Positions 27,476-36,739 are shown, numbered from the stretch's first letter. The stretch is 64,000 nt of DNA from Pseudomonas sp. NCCP-436 (GCF_019656335.1 NZ_BPLZ01000009.1:62001-126000), one strand, 5' to 3'. Notes: a model not told the origin generated them from the letters alone. Numbers and translations are program-made.

Positions 27476-28099
27476 TCAGTTCAGTTGCGTAGTACCGACT
27501 CCGCCGGAGTGGTAGAGACTGAGCAGTCGCTCGAAGGGGAAGTGCTCCAGGTGTCGGCGCTGCAGATAGCTGCGCAGGTGCTCGAAGTTGCGGCGGATCA
27601 GGCTGCGGTTGAGTGGAAAGGGATAGCAGCGCAGATCCAGCACGTCGATCAGGCCGAACTGGCCCGGTGCAGTCAGCAGAATATTGCCCAGGTGCAGAGA
27701 GCGGAAGTAGATGCCCTGACGATGCAGGTGCTGGATGAAACCGGCCAGGGCTGGCAGCTCCTGTTCAATGCGGGGATCACCGCTGCGCAGCAACTGTTCC
27801 AGAGACTGTCCTGGTAGTGGAGCGTAGAGGCAGGCGCTGAGGCCCTTTGCTCGGTCTATCCAGAGCGCTTCACTGACTTGCGGAGTAGCCACGCCACGCG
27901 CGCGCAGACGCTCGATATTACGGCTGAAGCGCAGGGCTGCCGGCCACAGGCGGGCCTGCAGTAGCGGGCGGCGGGTATGGAAGATTTTCAGCAGATTGCC
28001 GTCGGTCAGTGCCACCACTTTGGGGCCGCGAGCATCCTGCTCGAGCACTTCTCCACTGGCCAGCCAGCTTTCCAGTTCCTGCGCTGTTACAATCCGCAT
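27476..28099 (-). CDS. Kinase-fold protein beside msbA (PA4998-like)
   Basis: 207 residues. It has a reduced kinase-like pattern: LLKIFHTRR (possible ATP-side lysine), YFRSLHLGNILLTAPG in the catalytic-loop position with SLH in place of the usual HxD, and FGLIDVLDLR as the metal motif (Asp kept). It is related to the WaaP/InaA and Kdo-kinase groups and to a protein beside msbA in other pseudomonads (PA4998 in P. aeruginosa, by synteny). It faces away from msbA, with only 33 bases between the two start codons. It probably acts on LPS core sugars; activity is uncertain because the catalytic Asp is not obvious. Confidence 0.7.
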   Translation of the reverse strand: MRIVTAQELESWLASGEVLEQDARGPKVVALTDGNLLKIFHTRRPLLQARLWPAALRFSRNIERLRARGVATPQVSEALWIDRAKGLSACLYAPLPGQSLEQLLRSGDPRIEQELPALAGFIQHLHRQGIYFRSLHLGNILLTAPGQFGLIDVLDLRCYPFPLNRSLIRRNFEHLRSYLQRRHLEHFPFERLLSLYHSGGVGTTQLN

Positions 28100-28132
28100 C
28101 GTTTTCCTCTAGCCAGTTGTGGGACATGCCGA

Positions 28133-29959
28133 ATGGCCAATTCTACCCAGCAATCCAGCTTGAAGGTGTACTTGCGGTTGCTGCGCTATGTGCTTCCCTA
28201 CTGGGGGCTGTTCGCGCTCAGCCTCCTGGGATTCCTGATTTTCGCCTCAACCCAGCCGATGCTGGGCTACATGCTCAAGTATTTTGTCGACGGTCTGGCC
28301 AATCCTGAGGCCAGCCTGTTTTCCGGGGTGCCCTGGCTACTCGAGAACGCGCCCTGGCTGGCCCATCTGAAGCTGCTGCAAGCCGTGCCGCTACTGATCG
28401 TGCTGATTGCCCTGTGGCAGGGCGTTGGCTCCTTTCTCGGCAACTACTTCCTCGCCAAGGTATCGCTTGGGCTGGTGCAGGATCTGCGCATCGCGCTGTT
28501 CAATAACCTGCTGACCCTGCCCAACCGCTACTTCGACAACCATAACTCCGGTCATCTGATTTCGCGCATTACCTACAATGTGACCATGGTCACAGGTGCC
28601 GCCACCGATGCAATCAAGGTGGTGGTGCGCGAAGGCATGACGGTTATTTTCCTGTTTGCCACCCTGCTGTGGATGAACTGGAAGCTGACTCTGGTAATGG
28701 TGGCAATCCTTCCGGTCATTGGCCTGATGGTGACCCATACCAGCAAGAAATTCCGCAAGCAGAGCAAAAAGATTCAGCACAGCATGGGTGATGTCACCCA
28801 TGTGGCCTCGGAAACCATTCAGGGCTATCGGGTGGTGCGCAGCTTCGGTGGCGAGGATTACGAGAAGCAGCGCTTTGTCCATGCCAGCCGCGAGAACAAG
28901 CTCAAGCAGTTGAAGATGGTCAAGACCAACGCGGTCTATACGCCCTCACTGCAACTGGTGATCTACAGCGCTATGGCGGTGCTGATGTTCCTCGTTCTGC
29001 TGCTGCGTGGCGATGCTTCGGCCGGTGACCTGGTTGCCTACATCACCCTGGCCGGCTTGCTGCCCAAGCCGATCCGCCAGTTGTCGGAGGTCAGCTCCAC
29101 CATCCAGAAGGGCGTGGCCGGTGCGGAAAGCGTATTCCAGCAATTGGATGAGGCGCCTGAGGTCGATAACGGCACACAGGAGCGCGAGCGCGTTTCCGGT
29201 CGGCTGGAAGTGCGTAATCTAAGCTTCAGTTACCCGGATACTGACAGGCCTGTGCTCAGTGACATTTCCTTCGTGGTCGAGCCGGGGCAGATGGTGGCGC
29301 TGGTTGGCCGCTCCGGCAGCGGTAAGTCGACGCTGGCCAACCTGATCCCGCGTTTCTACCACCATGACCAGGGGCAGATTCTGCTCGACGGGCTGGATGT
29401 GGAAGACTACAGCCTGCGTAACCTGCGCCGGCATATCGCTCTGGTGACCCAGCAGGTAACCCTGTTCAACGATACCGTGCGCAATAACATCGCCTATGGC
29501 GACCTTGCTGGGGCCTCTCTGGAACAAATCAAGCGCGCTGCCGAGGATGCCAACGCCACCGAATTCATCGAGAAAATGCCACAGGGCTACGACACCATGA
29601 TCGGTGAGAACGGCGTGCTGCTTTCGGGCGGTCAACGCCAGCGTCTGGCGATCGCCCGGGCACTACTCAAGGATGCGCCGCTGCTGATCCTCGACGAGGC
29701 GACCTCGGCACTCGATACCGAGTCGGAGCGGCACATCCAGGCTGCGCTGGATCAGGTCATGCAGGGGCGTACTACGTTGGTGATCGCTCACCGCCTGAGC
29801 ACCATCGAGAAGGCCGACATGATCCTGGTGATGGATCAGGGCCGTATCGTCGAACGCGGCAGTCACGTCGAGCTGCTTGCGCAGAACGGTTATTATGCGC
29901 GTTTGCATGCCAAGCAGTTTGAGGATGATGACGCTGCGGCCGGGCAGGATGAGACATGA
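28133..29959 (+). CDS. msbA: Lipid A export ATP-binding/permease protein MsbA
   Basis: 608 residues from the ATG at 28133 (MANSTQQSSLKVYLRLLRYV); the frame is open upstream but runs into the reverse-strand gene. It is a half-size ABC exporter: six membrane segments within residues 1-330, then the nucleotide-binding domain with Walker A VGRSGSGKSTLANL, signature LLSGGQRQRLAIARALL, Walker B PLLILDEATSALD and the His loop VIAHRLSTIEKADM. MsbA flips lipid A-core across the inner membrane, so it handles the product of the genes upstream. It ends in an ATGA overlap with mig-14. Its promoter must lie in the 33-base gap or inside the divergent kinase gene. Confidence 0.96.
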   Translation: MANSTQQSSLKVYLRLLRYVLPYWGLFALSLLGFLIFASTQPMLGYMLKYFVDGLANPEASLFSGVPWLLENAPWLAHLKLLQAVPLLIVLIALWQGVGSFLGNYFLAKVSLGLVQDLRIALFNNLLTLPNRYFDNHNSGHLISRITYNVTMVTGAATDAIKVVVREGMTVIFLFATLLWMNWKLTLVMVAILPVIGLMVTHTSKKFRKQSKKIQHSMGDVTHVASETIQGYRVVRSFGGEDYEKQRFVHASRENKLKQLKMVKTNAVYTPSLQLVIYSAMAVLMFLVLLLRGDASAGDLVAYITLAGLLPKPIRQLSEVSSTIQKGVAGAESVFQQLDEAPEVDNGTQERERVSGRLEVRNLSFSYPDTDRPVLSDISFVVEPGQMVALVGRSGSGKSTLANLIPRFYHHDQGQILLDGLDVEDYSLRNLRRHIALVTQQVTLFNDTVRNNIAYGDLAGASLEQIKRAAEDANATEFIEKMPQGYDTMIGENGVLLSGGQRQRLAIARALLKDAPLLILDEATSALDTESERHIQAALDQVMQGRTTLVIAHRLSTIEKADMILVMDQGRIVERGSHVELLAQNGYYARLHAKQFEDDDAAAGQDET

Positions 29960-30852
29960 TGAATTACCTGCGCTTCTGGCGTGAGCGCGGATGGACCCCG
30001 ATATCCGCTGGCGATTATGCCGAGACCTGGAGTCGCTTTGGCGGCAGCGTGGCGACCCATCCCGAGGTGGTGGCGCGCCTGGCCGACCTGGCTGGCATCC
30101 CGGTACGTTACCTGGGGTGGCTGGTTGATGGCCAGCTACAGGCGGCGATCCCCACCTGGGGCCGCTACCTGGCACTGTCGAAGGATGTGCTCAAGCAACA
30201 GGGCAAGCGCGGCCTGTTCGACCTGGGCAATGCCGAGGTGATCCTGCCGTTGGCGGCTGGAGCCTGTGTGCCGCTGCGCCACCGCGTGCGCTATCTGTCC
30301 GAACTTTGCGCCGTGCGTGTCAGTGGCGCTCATGAGCAGGCCGAAGGCTTGGCGCTGGCACGCGAGCCGGAGCAGTACAGCAAAAAGTTTCGCTACAACC
30401 AGCGCCGCGAGCAGCGTCTTCTGGAGGAGGCGGGCGGGGAGATCCGGCCGATGCTGGAGCTGAGCCCGCAGGATCAGGCACGTATCTACGCCGATCTGTT
30501 CTTGCGCCGCTGGGGCTTTGAGGCCACCGGTAAGGCGCATCTGGCCGAGGTGTTCAGCCTGTTGCGCGAGTTCATGAGCGGCTCGCTGATCTATCTGAAC
30601 GGCGAGCCCGTAGCGATTCAGGTGCTCTACCGGGTCGAGGCGCCGCAGTGGATCAGTCTGGAATACATCAACGGTGGGGTGGATCCTCAGCAGCGTGACT
30701 TCAGCCCCGGCAGTGTGCTCAGCTACGTCAACACGCAGAACGAATGGGCTCGGGCCCGTGCGCTGGGCAAGCCGTTGCGTTATTCCTTTGGCCGTGCCGA
30801 CCGCGAGTACAAGGATCGCTGGTGCCACCGGGTACCGGTCTACCAGGTGTAA
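29956..30852 (+). CDS. mig-14: Mig-14-like antimicrobial peptide resistance protein
   Basis: 298 residues, ATG at 29956 overlapping the msbA stop; a second ATG follows directly. A GNAT-like acyltransferase fold is suggested by YSKKFRYNQRREQRLLEEAG, LFLRRWGFEATGKAHLAEVF and EYINGGVDPQQRDFSPGSVL. Mig-14 of Salmonella and the P. aeruginosa homologue (PA5003) help survival against cationic peptides such as polymyxin; the biochemical reaction is not settled. No signal peptide is visible; it is thought to act at the inner membrane. It is followed after 4 bases by dnpA, the same pair as PA5003-PA5002. Confidence 0.85.
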   Translation: MMNYLRFWRERGWTPISAGDYAETWSRFGGSVATHPEVVARLADLAGIPVRYLGWLVDGQLQAAIPTWGRYLALSKDVLKQQGKRGLFDLGNAEVILPLAAGACVPLRHRVRYLSELCAVRVSGAHEQAEGLALAREPEQYSKKFRYNQRREQRLLEEAGGEIRPMLELSPQDQARIYADLFLRRWGFEATGKAHLAEVFSLLREFMSGSLIYLNGEPVAIQVLYRVEAPQWISLEYINGGVDPQQRDFSPGSVLSYVNTQNEWARARALGKPLRYSFGRADREYKDRWCHRVPVYQV

Positions 30853-30856
30853 GACC

Positions 30857-32281
30857 ATGAACGGACGCAAGCAGCAACTGCTCGGGCGCCATCGGCGCAA
30901 CAAGCGAATCGCTCTGCTGGTGGCGCTACTGGTGTTGCTGGTGCTGGGCGTAGGTGTTTCGGCCTGGCTGCCACCGCTATTGCTGGTGCTCGGCTGGGTG
31001 GCGCATGAGGCCTGGTTTGCCGACCATCTGTTCTATTCTCCGCAGGACGACTACAGCTACAACTTTCCGGCAGACTGCCTGAGCCTGCCGGCGCGTCTGG
31101 AGCAGGGGGTGTTGCAGGTTGGTAGCGAGTTGCAGGACTACGACACCCTGATTCTGGAGTTGCAGCTGGAGGCCACCTGGCTCGGGCGCTGGCTGGATCC
31201 TTTCGTTATGCTCGGCAGCGACCGGCAGGATTTCGAGCGCGGGGTGAAGGGACGGCGCTACCTCAACCTGTCCGGGCAGATTGCCGAGGGGCTGCAGATC
31301 CGCCCACAACGCTGCCGTATTCGCGGTGAGCTGCGGATATATGCAATGCGCAACCCGGACTACGCCGCGCAGCGCATGTTGATCATCGCTCCCCATGCCG
31401 ATGATGCCGAGCTAGCAGTCTTTGGCCAGTACAGTCGGGCAAACGAGGCCGCCATCGTCACTCTGACTCAGGGCGAGATCGAAGCCGACGGCTACCGACG
31501 ACTGGGTCTGGACAAGGCCGCTGCGGCCCGTCTCAAGGGGCGCCTGCGTAGTTGGGACAGCCTGGCTGTACCACTCTGGGGTGGGATTCCGCAGAGTCGC
31601 TGCGTGCAACTCGGCTATTACTGTCTGCAACTGCCAGCCATGGCTTCGGCTCCGCAGCAGTCTTTCGGCTCCCGTGAGTCGGGTGACTGCGACGTGCGCA
31701 GTGTGCGCCGGCACAATCCCCTTGCTCTGCCAGGAGATGCCGACGGTCGGCCGACCTGGGATAACCTGATTGCGGATCTGATTGCGCTGATCGCCCATTA
31801 CCGCCCGGAGGTAGTGGTAACGCCGCATCCGCAGCTGGATCCGCACCCGGATCACGTAGCCAGTACCCGTGCCGTGCTTGAGGCCTGCTCGCGTGGTGCC
31901 TGGCAGCCCCGGACGTTGCTGCTCTACGCCAACCACCTGCATGATAATGATCGCTGGCCAATGGGGCCTGCGGGCTATGGGGTTGCTCTGCCGCCGGCGT
32001 TGACGCCGTTGCCGGCTGATCGACTGTGGAGCCCGCAGCTCAATGCCGGGGACCAACTGGACAAGGCCATGGCACTAGCCATGCAGCACGATCTGCAAGG
32101 ACTGCTGCCGCTGAAGCGGCGCTTGCGCAGGCGGATTCAGCAGTTGCTGGCTGCCCGTTGCTGGCCAGCCTGGGGAGAGGATGAGTTCTTCCGTAAGGCG
32201 GTGCGGCGCCACGAGCTGTTCTGGGTTCGTCCTATGAACAGCTCCTCTATTGACGATCCTTCAAGCCCACCGTCCACCTAG
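30857..32281 (+). CDS. dnpA: PIG-L-family de-N-acetylase (DnpA-like)
   Basis: 474 residues from the ATG at 30857. Two close hydrophobic segments (about residues 18-55) anchor it to the inner membrane. The deacetylase domain has the zinc-binding motif APHADDAELAVFG (about residues 179-191) and the second motif PHPQLDPHPDHVAST. The family removes N-acetyl groups from sugars such as GlcNAc. In P. aeruginosa the syntenic PA5002 has been described as DnpA, linked to fluoroquinolone tolerance and surface properties; an LPS substrate is plausible here but unproven. It is coupled to mig-14 and followed by a 93-base gap before the acyltransferase. Confidence 0.85.
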   Translation: MNGRKQQLLGRHRRNKRIALLVALLVLLVLGVGVSAWLPPLLLVLGWVAHEAWFADHLFYSPQDDYSYNFPADCLSLPARLEQGVLQVGSELQDYDTLILELQLEATWLGRWLDPFVMLGSDRQDFERGVKGRRYLNLSGQIAEGLQIRPQRCRIRGELRIYAMRNPDYAAQRMLIIAPHADDAELAVFGQYSRANEAAIVTLTQGEIEADGYRRLGLDKAAAARLKGRLRSWDSLAVPLWGGIPQSRCVQLGYYCLQLPAMASAPQQSFGSRESGDCDVRSVRRHNPLALPGDADGRPTWDNLIADLIALIAHYRPEVVVTPHPQLDPHPDHVASTRAVLEACSRGAWQPRTLLLYANHLHDNDRWPMGPAGYGVALPPALTPLPADRLWSPQLNAGDQLDKAMALAMQHDLQGLLPLKRRLRRRIQQLLAARCWPAWGEDEFFRKAVRRHELFWVRPMNSSSIDDPSSPPST

Positions 32282-32374
32282 ATCCACTCTGGAACGAGGT
32301 AGAGGTCGGCCTTCACACCAGCCACTAGCAAACGATAGCCGGGCCGTTGAGTGCGTCTGGTCAGGAGAGTGCTG

Positions 32375-34378
32375 ATGACAGCAGGAGTTGTACCGGAACG
32401 TGAGTTCCGCCTGGACATCAATGGTCTGCGTGCATGGGCGGTGATCGCCGTGGTGTTGTACCACTTCGGCGTTGTCGGCGTTGGAGGAGGCTTTGCCGGG
32501 GTCGACGTGTTCTTTGTGATTTCCGGCTATCTGATGTGCGGTATCGCTCTCCAGGGGCTGGAGCGTGGAGACTTTTCGCTGTGGCGCTTCTACCTGGCCC
32601 GGGCTCGGCGTATCTGGCCGGCGCTGATTGTGCTCTGCATTGTGGTTCTGCTCGTTGGCTGGTTCCTGTTGATGCCCGAGGAGTATCGGCTGCTCGGTAA
32701 GCATGCCCGTGAGAGCCTGACTTTCAGCTCCAACCTGCGCTATCTCGATGAGTCAGGCTATTTCGATGTGGCCTCCCAGGAAAAGTGGCTGCTGCACACC
32801 TGGTCGCTATCGGTGGAGTGGCAGTTTTACCTGCTCTTGCCGCTGCTGATGATGGCAATGGCTCGCTGGTTGCCGGGGCGCCGCCGGCTGGCCTGGACAT
32901 TGGGCGGGCTTTGCCTGGCCTCTCTGGGACTGTGCCTGTGGAGCACTTACGAGGATGCCAGTGAGGCTTTCTTTCTGCTGCACAATCGTGCCTGGGAAAT
33001 GCTTGTTGGCGCCCTGATATATCTGGCTGGCCGGCGGGACTGGTCTGAAGGCTGGCAACGAAGCGTTGAGTGGCTCGGGTTTGCGTTGATCCTGGGTACT
33101 TTCTTGGTGTTCGACAAGCAGAGTCTTTGGCCGGGCTGGCGGGCCGTTTTGCCGGTAGCTGGAGCAGCGCTGGTGCTGCTGGCAGCGCGCCGGGACTCGC
33201 TATGGACCGGCAGCCGGACTGCTCAGTGGCTGGGGACGCGTTCCTACTCCATCTATCTCTGGCACTGGCCATTGGTGGTGGCTCTGGCCTATGTGGAGAA
33301 GCTCAGCGACCCATTTGGGGTCGTCTTGGCTGTGTGTGCCTCACTGTTGCTTGGACATCTTTCCTTTCACTTTGTGGAGAACCCGGCCCGTCGTCAGTTA
33401 AACCGGCTAAGCGTCAGAGGCAATGCTCTGGTTCTGATCTCTGTCCTAGTTCTGGTTGCCTTATTTGCTCAGCAGATCCGTAAGAATGGCTTTGTGGAGC
33501 GGTTGCCTGCGGCCGTGGCGGAGATTGAGATGGAGCGCAGCAATACCAACCCACGTAGGGAAGAATGCCTGGGGGCAGAGGCCCGTTGTATCTACGGAGA
33601 GGAGCCGGTACGGGTGATCCTGTATGGTGACAGCCATGCCGATGCCCTGGTCACTGCCCTGCAGGCGGCGCTGCCTGATGGAGTGGGCGGAGTACTGTTC
33701 CGGGGGGAGGGTGGCTGTCCCATTGCCTTCGGTCTGCGTGGCAATGAAGGCAAATCTGATGAATGCGAGGAGCTCAACAAGCAGTTGGAGCGAGAGTACA
33801 GCCAGTTGCCGGCGGGCGTTCCTCTGGTGGTAGTAGGGCGCACAGCAAACTATCTCAACGGTGGCCAGCCCGACGAGCAGCGACCGAGCTTCAATTTCGG
33901 CACTTCCTATCAGCAAATTGACGAAGAGTATCTGCGCGAATTCCGTGAGCACTACGTGGCAACCATGTGCCGATTGGCCGAGCAGAGGCCGCTTTACCTG
34001 GTTCGTCCGACCCCGGAGATGTCGGATGATGTACCGACCCGCCTTGGCCGGGCAATGATATTCGGCCAGCAACGTCGTTTCGAGCTGCCTCTAGCCGACT
34101 ATCACCGCCGCCAGTCCTTCGTTTGGGCGATGCAGGACGAAGCGGTCGAACACTGTGGCGCCCGCTTGCTCGATCCACTGCCTTATCTCTGTGCCAACGG
34201 CAGTTGTCCGGGGGATCAGGATGGACGGCCGCTGTATCGTGACGACAACCACATTACCGAGTTCGGCAACCGCCGATTGATACCGATGTTCCGGCAGATC
34301 TTTGAGGCTGAGGAGCAGGCCCGGGATGGTCCGCTCCCGAATAGAGCCCCCACGGGCGTAGAGCCGGGCATGTTATGA
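32375..34378 (+). CDS. OafA/YrhL-type sugar O-acyltransferase with SGNH domain
   Basis: 667 residues from the ATG at 32375 (CAGGAGA upstream). The N-terminal acyltransferase-3 domain (about residues 1-365) has around ten membrane segments, with LRAWAVIAVVLYHFG, GVDVFFVISGYL and WSLSVEWQFYLLLP. The C-terminal periplasmic SGNH domain (about 400-640) has ILYGDSHADALVTALQ with the nucleophile Ser and the catalytic pair DDNHITEFG. Proteins of this build O-acetylate LPS, O-antigen or exopolysaccharide sugars. It lies between dnpA and hldE, which places it in the LPS region; it may be a strain-variable addition. The acceptor is unknown. Confidence 0.88.
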   Translation: MTAGVVPEREFRLDINGLRAWAVIAVVLYHFGVVGVGGGFAGVDVFFVISGYLMCGIALQGLERGDFSLWRFYLARARRIWPALIVLCIVVLLVGWFLLMPEEYRLLGKHARESLTFSSNLRYLDESGYFDVASQEKWLLHTWSLSVEWQFYLLLPLLMMAMARWLPGRRRLAWTLGGLCLASLGLCLWSTYEDASEAFFLLHNRAWEMLVGALIYLAGRRDWSEGWQRSVEWLGFALILGTFLVFDKQSLWPGWRAVLPVAGAALVLLAARRDSLWTGSRTAQWLGTRSYSIYLWHWPLVVALAYVEKLSDPFGVVLAVCASLLLGHLSFHFVENPARRQLNRLSVRGNALVLISVLVLVALFAQQIRKNGFVERLPAAVAEIEMERSNTNPRREECLGAEARCIYGEEPVRVILYGDSHADALVTALQAALPDGVGGVLFRGEGGCPIAFGLRGNEGKSDECEELNKQLEREYSQLPAGVPLVVVGRTANYLNGGQPDEQRPSFNFGTSYQQIDEEYLREFREHYVATMCRLAEQRPLYLVRPTPEMSDDVPTRLGRAMIFGQQRRFELPLADYHRRQSFVWAMQDEAVEHCGARLLDPLPYLCANGSCPGDQDGRPLYRDDNHITEFGNRRLIPMFRQIFEAEEQARDGPLPNRAPTGVEPGML

Positions 34379-34379
34379 T
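34371..34379 (+). promoter_or_regulatory. Possible extended -10 promoter of hldE
   Basis: TGTTATGAT has the form TG-N-TATGAT, an extended -10 element, about 34 bases before the hldE ATG. It covers the stop codon of the acyltransferase gene. No good -35 hexamer is seen, which extended -10 promoters can tolerate. Confidence 0.35.
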
Positions 34380-34412
34380 CCGTGACGTTTTTTGCCCCAT
34401 TCCGGAGAGCCC

Positions 34413-35834
34413 ATGAAGCTGACCCTGCCCCGCTACGACCAAGCCCCCGTTCTGGTGGTGGGCGATGTCATGCTTGATCGTTACTGGCATGGCGGTACGT
34501 CGAGGATCTCGCCCGAGGCACCGGTGCCGGTGGTGCGTGTGGAGCAGATCGAGGATCGGCCCGGTGGTGCGGCCAATGTAGCGTTGAACATTGCGGCGCT
34601 GGGTGCCCAGGCCATGCTGGTTGGTGTTACCGGTGCCGACGAAGCGGCCGAAAGTCTGGATACCAGACTGCGTGGTGCCGGTGTGGACACCCATTTCCAG
34701 CGTCTGCCCGGGCAACCCACCATCGTCAAACTGCGGGTCATGAGCCGGCACCAGCAGTTGCTGCGCATGGACTTCGAGGAGTCCTTCGCTACCGATGGTG
34801 AGGCGCTGCTGCAGCAGGTCGAAGCGCTGCTCGAAGGTGTCCGCGTGCTGGTACTTTCGGACTACGGCAAAGGTGCGCTGCAGAATCATCAGGCCTTGAT
34901 CCGCGCTGCGCGCGACAGGGGCATTCCGGTGCTGGCCGATCCCAAGGGACGCGACTTTTCCATCTACCGTGGTGCCAGCCTGATTACCCCGAACCTGCAT
35001 GAATTCGAGGCTATTGTCGGTCAGTGCGCCGACGAGTCCGATCTGGTTGCCAAAGGCGCTGCCCTGATGCGCGAGCTGGAGCTGGGAGCGTTGCTGGTGA
35101 CCCGTGGTGAGCAGGGCATGACTCTGCTGCGACCCGAGCATGCACCGCTGCACCTGCCGGCACGTGCCCGCGAGGTGTTCGATGTTACGGGGGCCGGCGA
35201 TACGGTTATCTCTACCCTGGCCGCCTCGCTGGCCGCTGGCGAGGAGTTGCCGCAGGCCGTGGCCCTGGCCAACCTGGCTGCCAGCATAGTGGTCGGCAAG
35301 CTGGGCACCGCGGTGATCAGTGTCCCCGAGTTGCGCCGGGCGGTGCAGCGCGAGGAGGGCAGCGGACGCGGCGTGCTCGGGCTGGAGCAATTGCTCAGTG
35401 CCATTGAGGATGCCCGTGCCCATGGCGAGAAGATCGTCTTCACCAATGGCTGTTTCGACATCCTGCATGCCGGTCATGTCACCTATCTGGAACAGGCCCG
35501 CGCCCAAGGTGACCGCCTGATCGTGGCGATCAACGACGATGCCTCGGTCAGTCGCCTCAAGGGGCCGGGGCGACCGATCAACAGTGTGGATCGGCGCATG
35601 GCGGTACTGGCTGGCCTCGGCGCGGTGGACTGGGTGGTGAGCTTCTCCGAGGATACGCCGGAACGGCTCCTCGCCCAGGTACGTCCGGATGTGCTGGTCA
35701 AGGGGGGCGACTACGGCATCGACCAGGTGGTGGGAGCGGAAATCGTCCAGGCCTATGGTGGCGAGGTGCGCGTGCTGGGACTGGTGGAGAATAGTTCCAC
35801 CACTGCCATCGTGGAGAAGATCCGCAGCAAATAA
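34413..35834 (+). CDS. hldE: Bifunctional heptose-7-phosphate kinase / heptose-1-phosphate adenylyltransferase
   Basis: 473 residues from the ATG at 34413 (GGAGAG 4 bases upstream). The N-terminal ribokinase-like domain (about 1-315) has [31 protein letters not shown] and the anion-hole motif [14 protein letters not shown]. The C-terminal cytidylyltransferase-like domain has [20 protein letters not shown] and the HxGH signature. HldE makes the activated heptose precursor for WaaC and WaaF encoded at the start of this region. It is last in the LPS block and ends at a strong terminator. Confidence 0.97.
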   Translation: MKLTLPRYDQAPVLVVGDVMLDRYWHGGTSRISPEAPVPVVRVEQIEDRPGGAANVALNIAALGAQAMLVGVTGADEAAESLDTRLRGAGVDTHFQRLPGQPTIVKLRVMSRHQQLLRMDFEESFATDGEALLQQVEALLEGVRVLVLSDYGKGALQNHQALIRAARDRGIPVLADPKGRDFSIYRGASLITPNLHEFEAIVGQCADESDLVAKGAALMRELELGALLVTRGEQGMTLLRPEHAPLHLPARAREVFDVTGAGDTVISTLAASLAAGEELPQAVALANLAASIVVGKLGTAVISVPELRRAVQREEGSGRGVLGLEQLLSAIEDARAHGEKIVFTNGCFDILHAGHVTYLEQARAQGDRLIVAINDDASVSRLKGPGRPINSVDRRMAVLAGLGAVDWVVSFSEDTPERLLAQVRPDVLVKGGDYGIDQVVGAEIVQAYGGEVRVLGLVENSSTTAIVEKIRSK

Positions 35835-35852
35835 GCTGCCTGGTGCCGAATG

Positions 35853-35878
35853 AAAAAGCCCGCAGATGCGGGCTTTTT
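35853..35878. terminator. Bidirectional terminator between hldE and the PqiC-like gene
   Basis: A 12-bp perfect stem, AAAAAGCCCGCA / TGCGGGCTTTTT, with a 2-base apparent loop. It has a T-run on both strands, so it can end hldE from the left and the convergent lipoprotein gene (stop at 35880) from the right. Confidence 0.92.
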
Positions 35879-35879
35879 G

Positions 35880-36608
35880 CTAGAAGCGAAATACTTCCGT
35901 ATCGGTCTTGATGGGTTCTGCCACCGGTATCCTCGGTCCTGCGGGCTGGGGTTCCTGTGGTTTGGCCTTTACCACCGGGGCTTTCCGCCTTGGCGGCTCC
36001 ACAGGTACAGGGTCGGTCAGCGTTGCTACTGGCTGGATGGCTGTCGCCAGTTCCGCGCTGAGGCGCTGGAGTAGCGTGCTCTGGGCCTTGACCTGCTCAG
36101 CCAGCGGGCCGGCGTGCGGCTCCTCAAGGCGGATCAGGCGGCTGTCGCGCAACTGGCCGCGGCGATCGAGCAGACTCCACTGGGCTTCCAGTACGGCAGG
36201 CTGTGTCGGCCCGGAATCCAGCCGGGTGATGGTCAGCAGCACCTGTGCGTCGGCACTGAAGCCGGGCGCGGCCGGCGCCAGTGTCAGGCGCTGGCTGTCC
36301 AGACGCCAGGCCAGCTGGCGCAGGATCTGCTGATCGATATCGTTGGGCAGGCCGCTGGCCCAGACTGCATCCGGAACCTCCATCAGGCTACCGTCGGCCT
36401 GACGCTGCAGCAGGTGGTGCTGGCGCAGATAGTCGGCCACGCTGATCGGGCCGACCAGTACGGTAATACCGTTGTCCCTGCTCGGTGTCAGCGCATCGCC
36501 GCTGTCGAGCTGATAGAGGGAAACCGGCTTGTGCTGCATCAGGCCGCAGCCGCTCAGGGCGAGCAGGGCGGAAAGCAGCAGGGCGGCAGGACGTACTACA
36601 CTCATCAT
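35880..36608 (-). CDS. PqiC/DUF330-family lipoprotein
   Basis: 242 residues, starting ATGATG. A lipoprotein signal is clear: MMSVVRPAALLLSALLALSG followed by Cys (lipobox LSGC, Cys near residue 21). The mature part has YQLDSGDALT and VLVGPISVADYLRQ, typical of the ABC-type transport auxiliary lipoprotein family (PqiC/YmbA), which in other bacteria works with MCE proteins PqiB in lipid transport between membranes. The C-terminus has a Pro/Lys-rich tail (about 200-242). No pqiA or pqiB lies nearby, so here it is an orphan next to parC. Two hairpins stand between it and parC. Confidence 0.8.
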   Translation of the reverse strand: MMSVVRPAALLLSALLALSGCGLMQHKPVSLYQLDSGDALTPSRDNGITVLVGPISVADYLRQHHLLQRQADGSLMEVPDAVWASGLPNDIDQQILRQLAWRLDSQRLTLAPAAPGFSADAQVLLTITRLDSGPTQPAVLEAQWSLLDRRGQLRDSRLIRLEEPHAGPLAEQVKAQSTLLQRLSAELATAIQPVATLTDPVPVEPPRRKAPVVKAKPQEPQPAGPRIPVAEPIKTDTEVFRF

Positions 36609-36617
36609 TCATTCCCG

Positions 36618-36679
36618 GCAGCGGCCTGAGGGCCGCTGCACATCAAATCCAGGTCGGGGGGATCATTCAGGCATGATCC
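36618..36679. other. Two hairpins between parC and the PqiC-like gene
   Basis: At 36618-36639, GCAGCGGCC / GGCCGCTGC pair perfectly around TGAG. At 36660-36679, GGATCAT / ATGATCC pair around six bases. Neither has a T-run on the minus strand. The first lies within about 10 bases of the lipoprotein start and could hide or expose its ribosome binding site. Confidence 0.5.
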
Positions 36680-36739
36680 GAGGCGCGTATCATCCGTCAA
36701 TCCGCGCCCTGACTCCAGTCCTGGCTGTGTCTGCCCGGG

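Noticed and set aside
27977..28132. Upstream extension of the msbA frame
   Set aside because: It overlaps the reverse-strand kinase gene and adds no known domain; MANSTQQSS at 28133 is the natural start.
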